From NCBI RefSeq assembly GCF_000186865.1, contig NW_008705601.1, positions 41,167 through 91,812 of the forward strand: DNA of 50,646 nt. Direction: 5' to 3'. The notes below the pieces were generated by a model. It worked only from the letters and a program-made list of their open reading frames with translations. It was not told where the DNA came from and ran no database searches. Below, one piece after another: positions 38,341-49,450 of this stretch. Positions within the stretch are counted from its first letter, which is position 1. Every line of letters begins with the position of its first letter. This DNA comes from Aureococcus anophagefferens (Eukaryota; Sar; Pelagophyceae; Pelagomonadales; Pelagomonadaceae). Made by a program: the position numbers and the translations under genes.

Positions 38341-39130
38341 ACGGCTCTGTATTTTACCATAGCTTGGTTCATGGGAAGCCATCTAAAGATACACAAGATG
38401 AGATAATGGATCATATGTTGCATATAGCACAACAAAGAATGGGGGGGCGTGTCTAGACTCGAGTCATGCTGAAGGGCACCACAACGAAGGAACTTAAACT
38501 GAACCAATAGAGGTATACTACTCAGCTCGGCGGTGGGTGACTAGTTGTTCATGTCGGGGTGTAAGGTGCAAGTCTTAATGGAGCGCGTGAAACTCTAGAC
38601 TTAGCGTCCCTGGCAATGGAGCCTCTGCACATTTGAGACTATCACGCAGTGGAAATAAATCACATGAAATTTTGGTTACAAATTTGCTGAAGAATACAGA
38701 CAAGGTTCGTATTCTTATCACGCGGTTTTCAGTTCCGTGCAGAGCCATCGCAGCCCAGGTCACTTTGTCCCCATGCGCACAATCTCTATCTGTTCAGCGT
38801 CTCGAAACAGCACTCGGGCTTGTTGGGAGTCGAGTGATTTATACGCGCCTCCGAGGCTGATCAATCTCTCGTATGGTCTCAAAAAGACCTTGAGTCACAG
38901 CCAGAACGTGCTCTGGCCAGAGAGCCGCGCCACAATCTGCAGTCTGACTAATCAGATCCGAGACTTCCGCATCTCTCCGGATTGAACGTGAAAGAACCCC
39001 TTTGCATTGAGGCTGGATCATATTGGCGAATACCTCTCTGGATCCACTGAATCGACCGACACGTGCGGTCTCCGTGACGCCAGCTGTTGATCGAGCACAA
39101 AAACCGAGGATCGTGCAGCAATACTCTCAC
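38341..39130. pseudogene. Unrecognisable inter-domain relic
   Basis: Roughly 790 bp with no clear domain. By position it should hold a ketoreductase or an eroded linker between DH2 and the next ACP pair. Confidence 0.3.
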
Positions 39131-39139
39131 TAAACAGGT

Positions 39140-39680
39140 CGTTGCGTCCTCGACGAGCTTATTGGCACTATGGCCCAGCTCAGTGACACCAGCGTCTTTC
39201 CCAACGCACCGCACATATCGGCCGGGCTCGACTCCATCGAGTCCACATAGTACTTGACGCGATTCAACGAGCGTCTCCGCACTGAACTGCCGTCGACGCT
39301 GTTGTTCGACCACCCGTTGCTACGTTCCATCGCCGGTTCCTTCCCGATCGAAAGCGGAGATTCGAGTGCAGGAGAGGTAAACTCCTGAAGCGTGATACGT
39401 CGAGAGGTCGCGCCGGAATCGTGAACAGTCTCCCGGGGCTCTTCTTCCGTGGCTACAACCATCTGCGCATCGCTTATCGATGTGTTCGGCACAGCTATTG
39501 CCACGAACTTGCCACTGATGGCTGCCGGACTGGACTCAGTAGCGGCGACGGAGTTCGCGAATTCTCTGGCGGAATGATTCACGGTTGAATTGCCCTAGAC
39601 ACTTCTCTTTGACCATCCGACAATCGAGTCAGTAGCTGGGCTGATTTTAGAGGCAGTCGATGGAGAGGGAGTGTAACTCG
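39140..39680 (+). pseudogene. Two tandem acyl carrier proteins (PKS relic)
   Basis: ACP at ~39140-39350 ('APHISAGLDSIEST', TAG, then 'LPSTLLFDHPLL') and at ~39460-39655 ('LPLMAAGLDSVAATEFANSL', 'ELP' TAG 'TLLFDHPTIESVAG'). In the second, TAG replaces the Ser of P-S-T-L-L-F-D; in the first, TAG sits where relatives have Glu. Both carrier Ser codons remain. Confidence 0.75.
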
Positions 39681-39689
39681 TCACTGATG

Positions 39690-41060
39690 CCTCCCAGACC
39701 ATGATGCGGCATCAGGCTGAAGCAGCACCCCAAGAGGCACAGAGTGTTGCAGTGTCATTGTCGGGCTCGTTCTCTTTCATTTTGTCAGGCCTAACTGCGA
39801 CAAAGACTGGACTAGAGCACCTCGTAACCCTTGGTTCGGTAACTAACTCTGGTGTGCCTGTCTCGCGCTGGTAGAGCGACGCCTCTTATGTATCAGCAGC
39901 GTACGGGTCTTTTGCCATTTTTATGTCAGATGCGACTGCGTTCGGAATCTCGAGAATGGAATCGCAAGGCATGGATCCCCAGATGATGGTGGTTCTCGAA
40001 AAAAGCACTTCCACGCTTTGTGCGTCGAGCTACCGCGCATCACTAATGAATATGCCAGTTGGCTTCTTCCTTGGCGTTGGTGGCGCTTTCTCAGGCGCAA
40101 GTGCTGACAAGGGCGCTGCTGATACGCAAGCACCTTCGGTATACTCGGGGACCTCCGACGCTCTCTCCGTAGCGTCTGGCCGGGTGTCTTTTACGCTTGG
40201 GCTTACAGGTCCCTGCTTGACGCTGGACACGGCGTGCTCGTCGTCGCTCGTCGCCTTGCATTTGGCGGCGTCAGCTCTAAAGCGGATGGAATGTCCCAAA
40301 GCAGCGGCAACGGGCGTCGGTATGCTGACGCAGGCAGTGTCGAAGGCTTTCTCGGCGGCAGGCATGCTCTCCGTTCTTGGACGCTGCCACACGTTCGATC
40401 GCCGAGGGGACGGATACTGCCGTGGCGAAGGTTGCGGAGCTTTGTTACTGGCCTTTGGAGTCTATGCCAAAGTTGCTGTCCTTGGCACGGCGGTGCAGTA
40501 GGACGGCCCGAGCGCGAGCTTGACCGCGCCTAGCGGGTTGTCGCAAAGGCGACTAATTTAGACTGTGCGCAACTGCGACACAACGCAGCAGGCACTTGAG
40601 GCGCACGGCACGGGCACGGCGCTCGGGGACCCGATCGAAGTAGTCTCTGCTACAGTTGCGTGCTTGGACCATCTGTCTTAGGTTGGGGCGGCTATGGGAG
40701 CCTTGTGTGTGAACTCGCAATCGGTACAATGCGCATCTTCGAAGTCGAATATGGGTCACTTGGAGCCATCGGCAGGTGCCGCGGGGTTGGCTACTCTTGT
40801 GTTTGTGCCCCTGAGTATATGCTTGGTCGCTATGAGCGCGCAGCTTAGGCTGTCTGACGCCCCTTCGAAGCGAAACACCCAACCTTGAAGGTTTTAGGAT
40901 GAACACCCACCTATCTTCGATCGTGTCGACATCCTTTAAGATGCCGACTGAGTTGTTAATCGAAGGCCTTCAATAATCACCGGTAGGTCGTGTGAGCTCG
41001 TTTGGTTTCAGCGGGACCATCGCGCACGGGGCGTTTGTGGCCGTAATGCGATAAGGATCC
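39690..41060 (+). pseudogene. Ketosynthase 3 (PKS relic)
   Basis: The best preserved KS. 'YGSFAIFMSDATAFGISRME', 'GMDPQMMVVLE', 'VGFFLGVGGAFSG', 'YSGTSDALSVASGRVSFTLGLTGPC', 'LDTACSSSLVALHLAA' (Cys 40235-40237), 'GRCHTFDRRGDGYCRGEGCGALL', then 'VQ' TAG 'DGPSASLTAPSGLSQRRLI', 'LEAHGTGTALGDPIE' (His 40604-40606), 'SSKSNMGHLEPSAGAAGLAT' (His 40757-40759) and 'GRVSSFGFSGTIAHGAF' (about 40,987). TAGs at 40499, 40558 and 40679 fall in conserved positions (Gln, Glu/Gln, Gln). Confidence 0.85.
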
Positions 41061-41790
41061 CTGGGCACAGCCAAGTCACTATCCCTCTATCGTGCTCAGT
41101 GACCAACCGTCTCTGGCGAGCGGCGAGCAAGTTGATCGTGTACACAACAGGCCTCTGAGATTGCCCGAAGCACAATAACGGCTCGCTGGTCGCGGGTCAA
41201 CATATGCGCATATACGTCCCTTTTGTCGCTGGCAAGCAGTGGTCTGCGTGCATCTCTTGGTGATGTTCGCTTTAATCACTGAATCATGAATCATGCTCAC
41301 AACAGCGTGCTTGTTTGTCGCTTCGACTCCGCGGTGTACACTTGGGCTGCTCTTACGCAGTCCTGACAGCCTCGAGTACTTTCGTGCGGTGTGGTGCTAC
41401 AGGATCGGGCGTGCGCTGAGATTTCGAAGAATATTTCCCGACCAGCAGTCTCCTAGACTCATATCATTTGCGGTCAAGCGTAGGGTATGCTGTTGTTTGA
41501 TAATTTTGGCAAGGCAGTGCTACAACTTTCAACGTCTTGAGGGTCGTAGGCACAGTCCACTGCATTTTCCCTATTATTGTCGGCAACGGCCCTCGATGAA
41601 GGTGTGATGAGCAACCTAGAAATGCTCGCTATCGACGTGTATTCGCACCAGAGCGCTGACACGCAGATGAAGCACCTATATCGCACGATGGTCTCAGATC
41701 ACGCCGTGCGGTTCCTCGTGGCAGACGCGGCGTCCTGGGATAACGCGGCGGTGGCAAGCGGGATTCACATGCAACGATGCAATGCTTCTT
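41061..41790 (+). pseudogene. Post-KS linker remnant
   Basis: Begins with the linker 'tcta tcgtgctcagtgacca' that recurs after KS2 and KS4; here the dehydratase motif that follows in the other two copies is not seen. Some helical sequence at 41,577-41,760 leads into the HMGS domain. Confidence 0.4.
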
Positions 41791-41799
41791 TGGCTTCAA

Positions 41800-42875
41800 T
41801 CGTAGCTGCGAGCGCGATCATCGAGCGCGAGGCTGTTGCTATTGCCGCTCTGTCTTACTATGCTCCAAATCTAGCCTTGGACGCTTCCAGTGCGGAGGCA
41901 TTCCATGTCAGTCCCGGCAGATACACGATCGGGCGCGGGCAGGAGAACATCACTTTCGTCAGCGATGATGAAGACACTGTCTCGCTAGCGTTGTCAAGTT
42001 TAAGTAGACTACTTTGATCGTGTGAGCTGGCCTTTATTGAAGTTGGGCGCCTTGAGGTTGGCACAGAAAGCGCAGTGGACCGCGGCAAGTCAACCAAGTC
42101 TTTCTTGATGTCATTATTCGAAGCTGATGGCCACCACAGTGTTGAAGGGCTCGACACTTTCAATGCGTGTTACGGTGGGACGAATGCATTATTCAGTACC
42201 ACTAGCTGGTTTCAGAGCAAAGCATGCAACGACACCTACGGTGTAGTGGTCTGTTCCGACCCGGCGGTCCACCCAGATCCTGCTCATATCTCTGGTATTG
42301 GGGCTTCATCAATATCCCTGTTGGTAGCGTCGCAATCATCATTGCTACTTCGGCGAGAGCGCACGACCTTCATCAAGCATTCTTGGGACTTCTATCGGCC
42401 TGTCGGATGGCACACGAACGACGCAATCGCGGACGTGAACATCGCAACTGGTCAATACGAAGAGGCCATGATGTGGTGCTAGGGCTGATTTAGTGAAACA
42501 GTAGGTCGGCGCGATTTATTGACAACATTCAACCTAGTCGTGTACCACAACAACGCTCCTTATCATTCAAAGAGGAACCTGCGACTCATGTGCGAAGTGA
42601 TGTGCGGTAAACGCACCAAGGCTCAACACGAGAACTCGTTCCAAGAGCATGCTAAGGCTGGTATTGCGATAAGTGCCCAAAACGCTACCACCTACACATG
42701 CCCGGTCTACGCGAGTCTGCTGTCGTTGGCTCTCACTATTGGCTCTGGCCTGACTAATCAACGCGTCCTATGCATGGCGTATGGATCTGGTTGTGCCGCT
42801 AGTATGTATGGACTGGACGCGATTGCTGCGCCCGTATACGCCTCCGATGTGCTCGCCAGCCTGCGTGATCGGTAG
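41800..42875 (+). pseudogene. HMG-CoA synthase-like domain (beta-branching, PKS relic)
   Basis: 'VAIAALSYYAPNLALDASSAEAFHVSPGRYTIG' (over about 33 codons) and 'DDEDTVSLALSSLSRLL' match the N-terminus of HMG-CoA synthase. After a TGA: 'FIEVGRLEVGTESAVDRGKSTKSF', 'EGLDTFNACYGGTNALFSTTSWF' with the catalytic Cys codon at 42168-42170, 'YGVVVCSDPAV', 'HSWDFYRPVG', 'NLVVYHNNAPYHSKRNLRLM' (the His region) and 'QHENSFQEHAKAG...TTYTCPVYASLLSLAL' with 'YGSGCAASMYGL' at the end. Overall order and spacing are those of the PksG/CurD/MupH type, which add acetyl-ACP to a beta-keto chain. Stops at 42017 and 42481 break it. It sits between KS3 and two crotonase domains, in the cassette order. Confidence 0.8.
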
Positions 42876-43560
42876 CAAACACCAATAGAGGACGCCCTAC
42901 TACTCGTCAGCGCTTTTGAGATGACACACTGAAGATTCGAATACGAGCCATCACATCACGAGAGCTGATAGGATGCGGCCTTTTATCTCAAAACTGTCAG
43001 CGCAATGGGCGTTCGCACTTATGAAGCTCATTCTAGAGTTACGTTGATCAAGGTAGACTCGCTGGATTCTTCTCGTTTTGTCCGCGTCGAGCTAGCCTAG
43101 AGCTCAGTGACTGACTCGTTGCTCGAGGAGCTCACCCCAGTCCTAGATCCCGGACAAATCATTGTTTTCGCATTTGCAACTGCTGCTCAGAGTGGTGTTG
43201 AAAGCGCCATGGCAGAGAGAACCCTTCTCAATGAGATCACGCGGCAAAGCCGCTGTCTTCCCACCGTCTTCTCGAGCCGCGGGCATACCACAGGGGGGAA
43301 AATGCTGATTGTTGCAGTTGCAGATCTCGCGATTGCAACGTCTCAGTCTACGTTTGGGCTATCTATCACGCTTCATCGACAACTGGGCATTGCCCCCGTG
43401 GCACTCCGCAGGCGGGTCAGATTCCGCCTCATTCGGCGATGGTTGTTCCTTCAAGAGGACGTTGACGCGAGCACGGCTCAGAGGAGCGGGTTGATTGAGA
43501 TCATTATCTCAAAAGGTGAGGAACGTCACTATCTCTGCTTTCTGGATCAAATTTAAGTAT
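42876..43560 (+). pseudogene. Enoyl-CoA hydratase-like domain 1 (ECH1 type)
   Basis: Crotonase fold: 'RVTLIKVDSLDSSRF' (strand 1), 'VTDSLLEELTPVLDP', 'IIVFAFATAAQSGVE', 'SRCLPTVFSSRGHTTGGKMLIVAVADLAIATSQSTFGL' (over about 38 codons), then 'FLQEDVDASTAQRSGLIEI'. The P-T-x-x-x-x-x-G-x-x-x-G-G-x-x-x-x-x-x-x-D pattern is typical. By position after HMGS this would be ECH1, the dehydratase of the branching cassette. A TAG at about 43,099 and loss of part of the oxyanion loop make it inactive. Confidence 0.65.
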
Positions 43561-44640
43561 CAGAATCGACCGTGGGCTCGCAGATGTAGATGATTTCCCC
43601 AGGAGTCTTGGCAGCTCATACACCAACGCACGGCATCCAACAGCCTCAATAAAGATACCCCCTGGCAGGGATTGCAGAAATGCTGGTGGACGAACGCTCT
43701 TGCTCTTGGGGACAGACAGCTGGGTACATTCGAGATTTTCAGAGGGAAGGGATACATGCCATGGTGCTGCAGGCAGGTCTCAGGACCTAGAGGGCACGCT
43801 TGCATCCTCACACTGAAGCGATTTTACCGAAGAGGTAGGCCACTGGCCAGGACGCGCAAAGATTGATTTCAAACACTCTTACAAAGCTCCGGGCTCCCCT
43901 ACTTGGTATTTTGCAGAGATACAGCTCGCATGTGTTCAATTGGATGCTTGGTGCTGACTGGAGGACGTGCGGGACCCAAGCCCACGGAGAGATATCGTCG
44001 AAATGTCAAGCTGCTGAACACGCTCCACACTTGGGGCTCGCGTGTGAAAGTGCTGACCTACTAAAGACGGGCGTCATTTCGTCATTTCACCATGCCGCCT
44101 CAAGCCAATATTCTCATGCGCTCACTCTCGCTTACACAGTGACCTTGGCCCCTCGTATCGGAGCTTGTAACACGACCACGCTACTGCGACCTAGCAATTA
44201 AATGGCACCTGCACCCGTAGGTACCTACTGGAGTGAGCAATATTGTGAAACGAGCGATGATATCAAGCAGTGCCACCCGTCAACCTGTCAATTCTCCACA
44301 GAATGGCATGTTTTCCTCGCAACATATTCGTTGACTGGAAAAAACTAGCCTCGTATTTTTGTTGATTAATGAAGCAGAGCGCCGTCAGTAGCCGAGGTAT
44401 CACACATAGGAAATTTGCTTTGGCTTTCGCTTGCTCGATGCGTTGATCAAAATAATACTCAAGTCGGTCTATCATTGGCGATTCTGTCAAAAGTCGCACG
44501 AAAAACACACAACAAGCGTCCGTTGAGTCGTACCCCCCCCCCCCCCTCAGACCACAAAGAAAAGGCAGCTAATCGATAGCTTTGCGCATGGATCTAAACA
44601 TGGCTATGCGCACAAAAAATTCTGCAGTTTCGCATGACCG
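43561..44640. pseudogene. Eroded spacer between the two ECH domains
   Basis: About 1.1 kb without a recognisable domain on either strand. It contains a poly-C run (near 44,530) and short chance frames. It may hide a lost carrier protein or second copy. Confidence 0.3.
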
Positions 44641-44949
44641 GACTTGGCATCACTAGTGTTGATACTGTTCTTCGTCAGATGTAGCCAAATTCCCATCAAC
44701 ACGTGATGTGCGTCGCGCGCAGTTGACAAGAAACCGCTTGCGGTATTTGGACTTTGGCGCACGTTTTCTGCCATTGTCAATTGCCAACGACGCTCGTTCT
44801 TGTATCTGACACTGCTTGGGATATCGGGCCACTAGTAACGGCATCAGATCTCCTGGTTGTGGAGCATAACAGGCGCAATGTGTATCAGCAGATTCCCCTC
44901 ATATTCGGCACAGGTGCGCAAATCGCCATTTCCACATCCCTCATGTTAG

Positions 44950-45640
44950 GTTCTACAGCTTCCGTCCACCTGAAGTCATATCTCCACTCCAGATCACCAG
45001 CCGAAGCTGTCACAGTCACCACTGCACAAGGTCCGAGTGTAGAAGTAGCACGCGACTTACGCATGGTACGCCTTGAAGTTTCTACTGCCTCAACGTCGGT
45101 CATTGAACTGAATGACGCAGTCCACTTCAATGCCCAAAGCGACTCCCTAATTGCGGACCTGACCGTATGCATCACTTCACTTTGCAGGATAGCCTGGTAT
45201 GCAGAGAGCTGATCCATGCTATTTCAGGGCGCCGGTGCTTATTTTTGCACCGGCGGAAACTTCGCGCAGATGACGCAAGGCAGCCTCTAGCTAAAGAAAG
45301 AAACTTCTGTCTCTTTGCTCTGGAGAACTTCGCACGTCACCAGAGACATTTGTCGACTCTGTGTGCCGAAATTTGGGGCAGTTCATGGAAAGCTTGTGGG
45401 AGGGGGTGTTGCGTTTGCGCTTGCCACAGATTGGCGCGTCTGTACCACTGGGGCGACATTCAATTACGGCAACTTGCCGCGCGGAGTGAATCCCCTTTTC
45501 ATGTTCAGCTGAGCGCTGCCATTGACGGTGGGGTACCCCACTGGTTTTCAAATCTATGTGGAAGATATAGTTCTCTCTGGTAATCAGGCAGATGCATGTG
45601 GCATTGTAGACTAGATCACAGCCAGCAAGGCTGAAGCATA
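44950..45640 (+). pseudogene. Enoyl-CoA hydratase-like domain 2 (ECH2 type)
   Basis: 'MVRLEVSTASTSVIELNDAVHFNAQSDSL' (strand 1 to the first oxyanion segment, over 29 codons), 'LFQGAGAYFCTGGNFAQMTQG' (second oxyanion loop; near 45,215-45,285), then in another frame 'RLCVPKFGAVHGKLVGGGVAFALATDWRVC' and 'FNYGNLPRGVNPLFMFS', then 'DIVLSGNQADACGIVD'. The H-G-x-x-x-G-G-G and N-Y-G-x-x-P-R-G segments match ECH2-type decarboxylases/hydratases of PKS branching cassettes (PksI/CurE class). A stop at about 45,211, one frame change and TGA at 45,510 break it. Confidence 0.7.
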
Positions 45641-45879
45641 GCACTCGACAGCTGGTCCGGCCCTGTTCAGCGCCCACTCAATTTTCTGACCCACCTCAGT
45701 AGCTTCAGATTGTGTGCTCGATGCTGCGCAAGCAGCGCTAGAGGTCGCATGCTTCGCTGAGTCTTTCATGGATCGAATGATTTCCTCTGAGAAATATCCA
45801 GAGGCAATAAGGAAGGGAAGCGTGCTCCAGCGAGCATCTTCAATCTAGGTTGCACAGCCACAATTCCACAATTCCGATG

Positions 45880-46375
45880 TATCACGAAAAGTGAGTTGAT
45901 GCGTCGCGAAGGTGCTCGGCACTCGAGTAGCCGGAGACACGGCGTTGATGGCTGCGGGAATTGACTCTCTGGGTGCCACGGAGCTGTAACGGGCACTGAG
46001 CGAAGAGTTCAGTGCCGAGCTCCCAGCCACGCTCCTCTTCGACCACCCTGCGATTGCGGGAATTGCATCTTTGGTGACCCAAGCATTTCAGGTGCCATCA
46101 CCGCCCGTAGGTGAAAGCGATTGTTACTAGGCGGACACTCACCAAGTGCAAGCAATAGTGACAAATTGTGTCGCAGCGGTGCTCGGGACTCAAGTATCTC
46201 GAGATGCGGCGTTAATGGCTGCGGGAATCGACTCTCTGGGTGCCACGGAGCTGTAACGAGCCATGAGCGACGAGTTCTGCGCTGAGCTCCCAGCCACTCT
46301 CCTCTTCGACCATCCTTCGATTGGGGGTCTAACTTCAGTTTTGGCGTATTCGAGTTCAGGCCATGTTAGAGCACT
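45880..46375 (+). pseudogene. Two tandem acyl carrier proteins, sharing a TAA
   Basis: Near-duplicate ACPs: ~45890-46085 ('VLGTRVAGDTALMAAGIDSLGATEL' TAA 'RALSEEF...LPATLLFDHPAI', given in pieces) and ~46160-46360 ('VLGTQVSRDAALMAAGIDSLGATEL' TAA 'RAMSDEF'). Both have the same TAA directly after ATEL (45987 and 46254). Doublet ACPs directly after HMGS/ECH are a hallmark of beta-branching modules in bacteria. Confidence 0.8.
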
Positions 46376-46449
46376 AGAAATGGCCACGGTGAACCAGTCA
46401 TACGAGACGGTCACCGTTAATGTGGTAAAAGAGAGCTAAATTGACCACA

Positions 46450-47525
46450 AATATATTCGTTCAGATGAGCACTTGATGAAAGTGATTTGTGTTAACAGCT
46501 ACGGTGGGCCCATATATTGGATGGATGTAGCACGGCCGGTCTTACCACATATAGCAGATGACATTGTCCAAACTATGTCAAAATATCTGAGAGACGACGA
46601 ACATGTCATTGTGGCAGGTATGGTTATCCTACAGGTCGCGGCTGTTGGTTTGTCCTTGGCAGACAATTTAAGCCTGCATGGCAAATACTAGGTCAAGGCG
46701 CCCCTACCTGTCACCCCTGGGACAGAAGCTGCTGGAATCATATCTGCGACCGCCACCTTGGTTTCCAAGCTGCGAGTTCATGATCCGGCTGGCGTGATCC
46801 TTCCTTGGACTACAGGCACCTGCGCAGAGGAGATTTTGCTTCACGAACGTCAGTGTGTGAAACTACAAAGAGATGCCAGTCGACAAGATTTCATTGACTT
46901 TGTAGCTCTCGGTAGTAACTATCAGACCGCTTACTTTGCTCTGGTTCATCGAGCACCCATTTCAGACTGGCTCGCCCAGACCCTACTCATATTGGGAGCA
47001 GCCGGGGGTGCCGGTGTTGCCGCGCTCGACATTGGAAAGGTCTTAGGCGCCATTATTCTGGCTTGTGCTAGTACGCAGAGTAAACGTGATGTTTGCTATT
47101 CTCGTGGTGCAGACATTGCGATAGACTATTCTCGCAGGGGCTGGCAGTGAGACGTGATGGAGTACACATCGCATGAGGGTGTCAATTGTGTGTTCGATCC
47201 CGTGGGAGGTGACTACATTTATGCGTGTGTCTGATGCATCGGGGTCGGAGGCTCTTTATTGACCATAGGGTATGCATCAGGCACTATTCCTACGATCTCG
47301 TTGGAGCACTTGCTCCAGCGTAATATTGCGATTGTAGGAGTGTGGACATATGCAGTCCACTATCCTAGTGACAACGAACATGCGGCGGCAGAGGTTGTGA
47401 GACTGTGGCAGGCTGGTCTGCTTGTCCCAGCGGTGGACACAGTATTGCCCATGGACTAGTTTCACGCGGGTCTATCTAAGATTCTCAGCCGTGAAGCGAA
47501 AGGGAAAGTCGTGCTAATTATCACT
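46450..47525 (+). pseudogene. MDR-type enoyl reductase (PKS relic)
   Basis: Zinc-independent quinone-oxidoreductase-like ER: 'HVIVAGMVILQVAAVGLSLAD', 'PVTPGTEAAGIISATA', 'LLILGAAGGAGVAALDIGKVLGA' (NADPH GxxGGxG fold), 'GADIAIDYS', 'GVNCVFDPVGGDY', 'GSLLTIGYASGTIP', 'LLQRNIAIVGVW', 'GKVVLIIT'. The order and motifs are complete from 46,470 to 47,520, but TAG at 46,689, TGA at 47,148 and 47,232 and TAG at 47,457 break it. ER domains reduce the enoyl intermediate; in trans-AT and branching systems, MDR reductases also act after ECH2 as trans-ER. Confidence 0.75.
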
Positions 47526-47689
47526 TCCTCTAACTGGGCAGAGAAGTCATCTCCCAGAACAGATCCTCCTGTACCGTTGGGAACAAAAACGCAAGAAATT
47601 AGCCCGACAAGGGCAATGCAAGAAATTTCCCCCCCTGTGTGAACGATCACACTCCACGTCAGCTGATCGACGCTTTCCAAGCCGCACAA

Positions 47690-48900
47690 TGTTTACCTTA
47701 GTGCATACCAGATTCGACTTGGTGGTGGCATTGCAACCTTATTTTCGATACGTCAGCTTTTGTTTTGAGCCCTAGCGACCCCATCATACATTCCCTCATG
47801 AAGATGGGCCATGACTTCTCGAGGCACGGCAGCAAGCTACGGATCCTTCCTTCTTGGTGATCTCCGTTTGGAGTATCAGACGTTCGGCATTTCCCCACAT
47901 TAAGCATGAAGTATGGACCGTCATTTTGTCATGCTCCTCGAAGGAGCAGATTCTGGGCTGAAATCATGCAAGGTGCCGTGTGGTCGTGAATGAGACATCG
48001 GTGTGTTCGTAGGAATCCTTGGGTGACCTGTTGAACAGGCGGCTGCTGGTGATCCCGCCGTAGCAGGAGCCCCGTAAATATCTTTCGCCAGTGGCCAAAT
48101 ATCATTTATTCTCGGCCTCGTGGGCCCTTGTCTTTCCCTTGATACAGCGTGCTCTTCGCAACTCGTTGCTACTCACCTTGCATCTGCCGCCTTGATACTT
48201 CGCGAGTGCCCGGATGCGATTGCTTCCGGCGTTGGGCTGCTTGGGCCTATTTTTACGGGCGCCTTTGCTGCTCAGGGCATGCTGTCTGGGCGGGGTTGAT
48301 GTCACACCTTTGATGTCAGGGGAGACGGGTATTGTCGCGGGGAGGGCTCCGTGTCCATCTTGTTGTCTGTGGATGAAGTTGCTCGATTTGAGGTCGACGC
48401 GACATGAGTGCAAAACGATGGACCGAGCGCAAGTTTGACTGCTCCTAATGGATCTGCGCAGCGGCGGCTTATTGTCGCTGTTCAAAGCTGACTTCACACG
48501 CAAAACAAGTGCAACCCCGCCAGCCTAGAGGCGCATGGCACGGGAACTGCGCTTGGAGATCCTGTTGAGGTTGGCGCAGTCACGGGCGCGCTTTGTAAGT
48601 TGGGAATTGAGATCTCTTGCACGTCGCTGAAAGCAAACATGGGACATCTCGAGCCCGTCGCGGGCGGTGCCGGGGCGGCGGCCCTGCTTTGTTTGACCCT
48701 GTCATTTCGAAGTGTTGCTGCAAACACCCAGGGACAGAATCTGAATCCGCACGTCGTCAATGTTGTCTGAAATACGCCCTTCCACATCCCACTCTGCGAT
48801 TAAGCAGCTGTATCGTGGGCAGCCCTGGGTTGACTGAGTTCATTCGGGGCAACGGGGACAATTGCTCATGGGGGTTTCGTTTCTAAGACTTCAAGAAGTG
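47690..48900 (+). pseudogene. Ketosynthase 4 (PKS relic)
   Basis: The N-terminus is shared among frames: 'AASYGSFLLGDLRLEYQTFGISP' (about 47,825-47,895), then 'MLLEGADSGLKSCKVPC', 'DIGVFVGILG'. The core reads '[33 protein letters not shown]' (Cys 48150-48152), 'MLSGRG' TGA 'CHTFDVRGDGYCRGEG', 'VQNDGPSASLTAPNGSAQRRLI', 'LEAHGTGTALGDPVE' (His 48534-48536), 'TSLKANMGHLEPVAGGAGAAA' (His 48645-48647) and 'FRSVAANTQGQNLNPHVVNVV'. It differs from KS2/KS3 and is closest to KS1 in the segment after the Cys (VGLLGP). Confidence 0.8.
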
Positions 48901-48949
48901 ATGTGGCTTCGGCGACTCTGGTGAGATAAGAAGTGTTCCTGGGGGCAAC

Positions 48950-49450
48950 TACGCGGCCATCATTCTATTGTGCTCAATGACCAGCCGTCTCTGGCGAGTG
49001 GCAAGCAAAACGATGGATTGCTCAACAGGGCTCTGGGATTTCCCAAAGCGCGGACGCGGAGTGCATGCAAGGCTGACTGCTATCCACGACGCAAGCCGAT
49101 CTCGCGGATCATGTAGTTGGAGAAAGTATCCTACTTCCAGGTATTGGCTACGTCGACCTTGCCTTGCGGTCTCTCAAGCTGCGAAAATCGTTGGCTGGTG
49201 TCCAATTTTTACGGCCATGCTTACTACCAGAGCCTGGCCTAGGCTGATCCATCTTGAGATGTAGGAGCCAAATTTCTGGAGCGTTTGCGATTGATAGCGC
49301 AATGACAGAAGACAACTTGACGTTTTTCAATCACTGCGTGGGAAATTATCCCGAAGGAAATGACGACCATAGTGCAAGAAAGACCGACCATCTTGCCCGA
49401 GCACTTCACGACCCCCATTTCACCGACACTTCATGGCAAGCAAGTGAAAA
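48950..49450 (+). pseudogene. Dehydratase 3 (PKS relic)
   Basis: 'LADHVVGESILLPGIGYVDLAL' keeps the HxxxGxxxxP motif (about 49,095-49,165), then 'SLAGVQFLRPCLLPEPGLG', TGA, 'CRSQISGAFAIDSAMTEDNLTFFNHCVGNYP'. Highly similar in DNA to 37,690-38,110, including the TGA after GLG. Confidence 0.65.

Noticed and set aside
44530..44546. Poly-C run as a functional site
   Set aside because: An isolated homopolymer in decayed sequence with nothing around it to suggest function.
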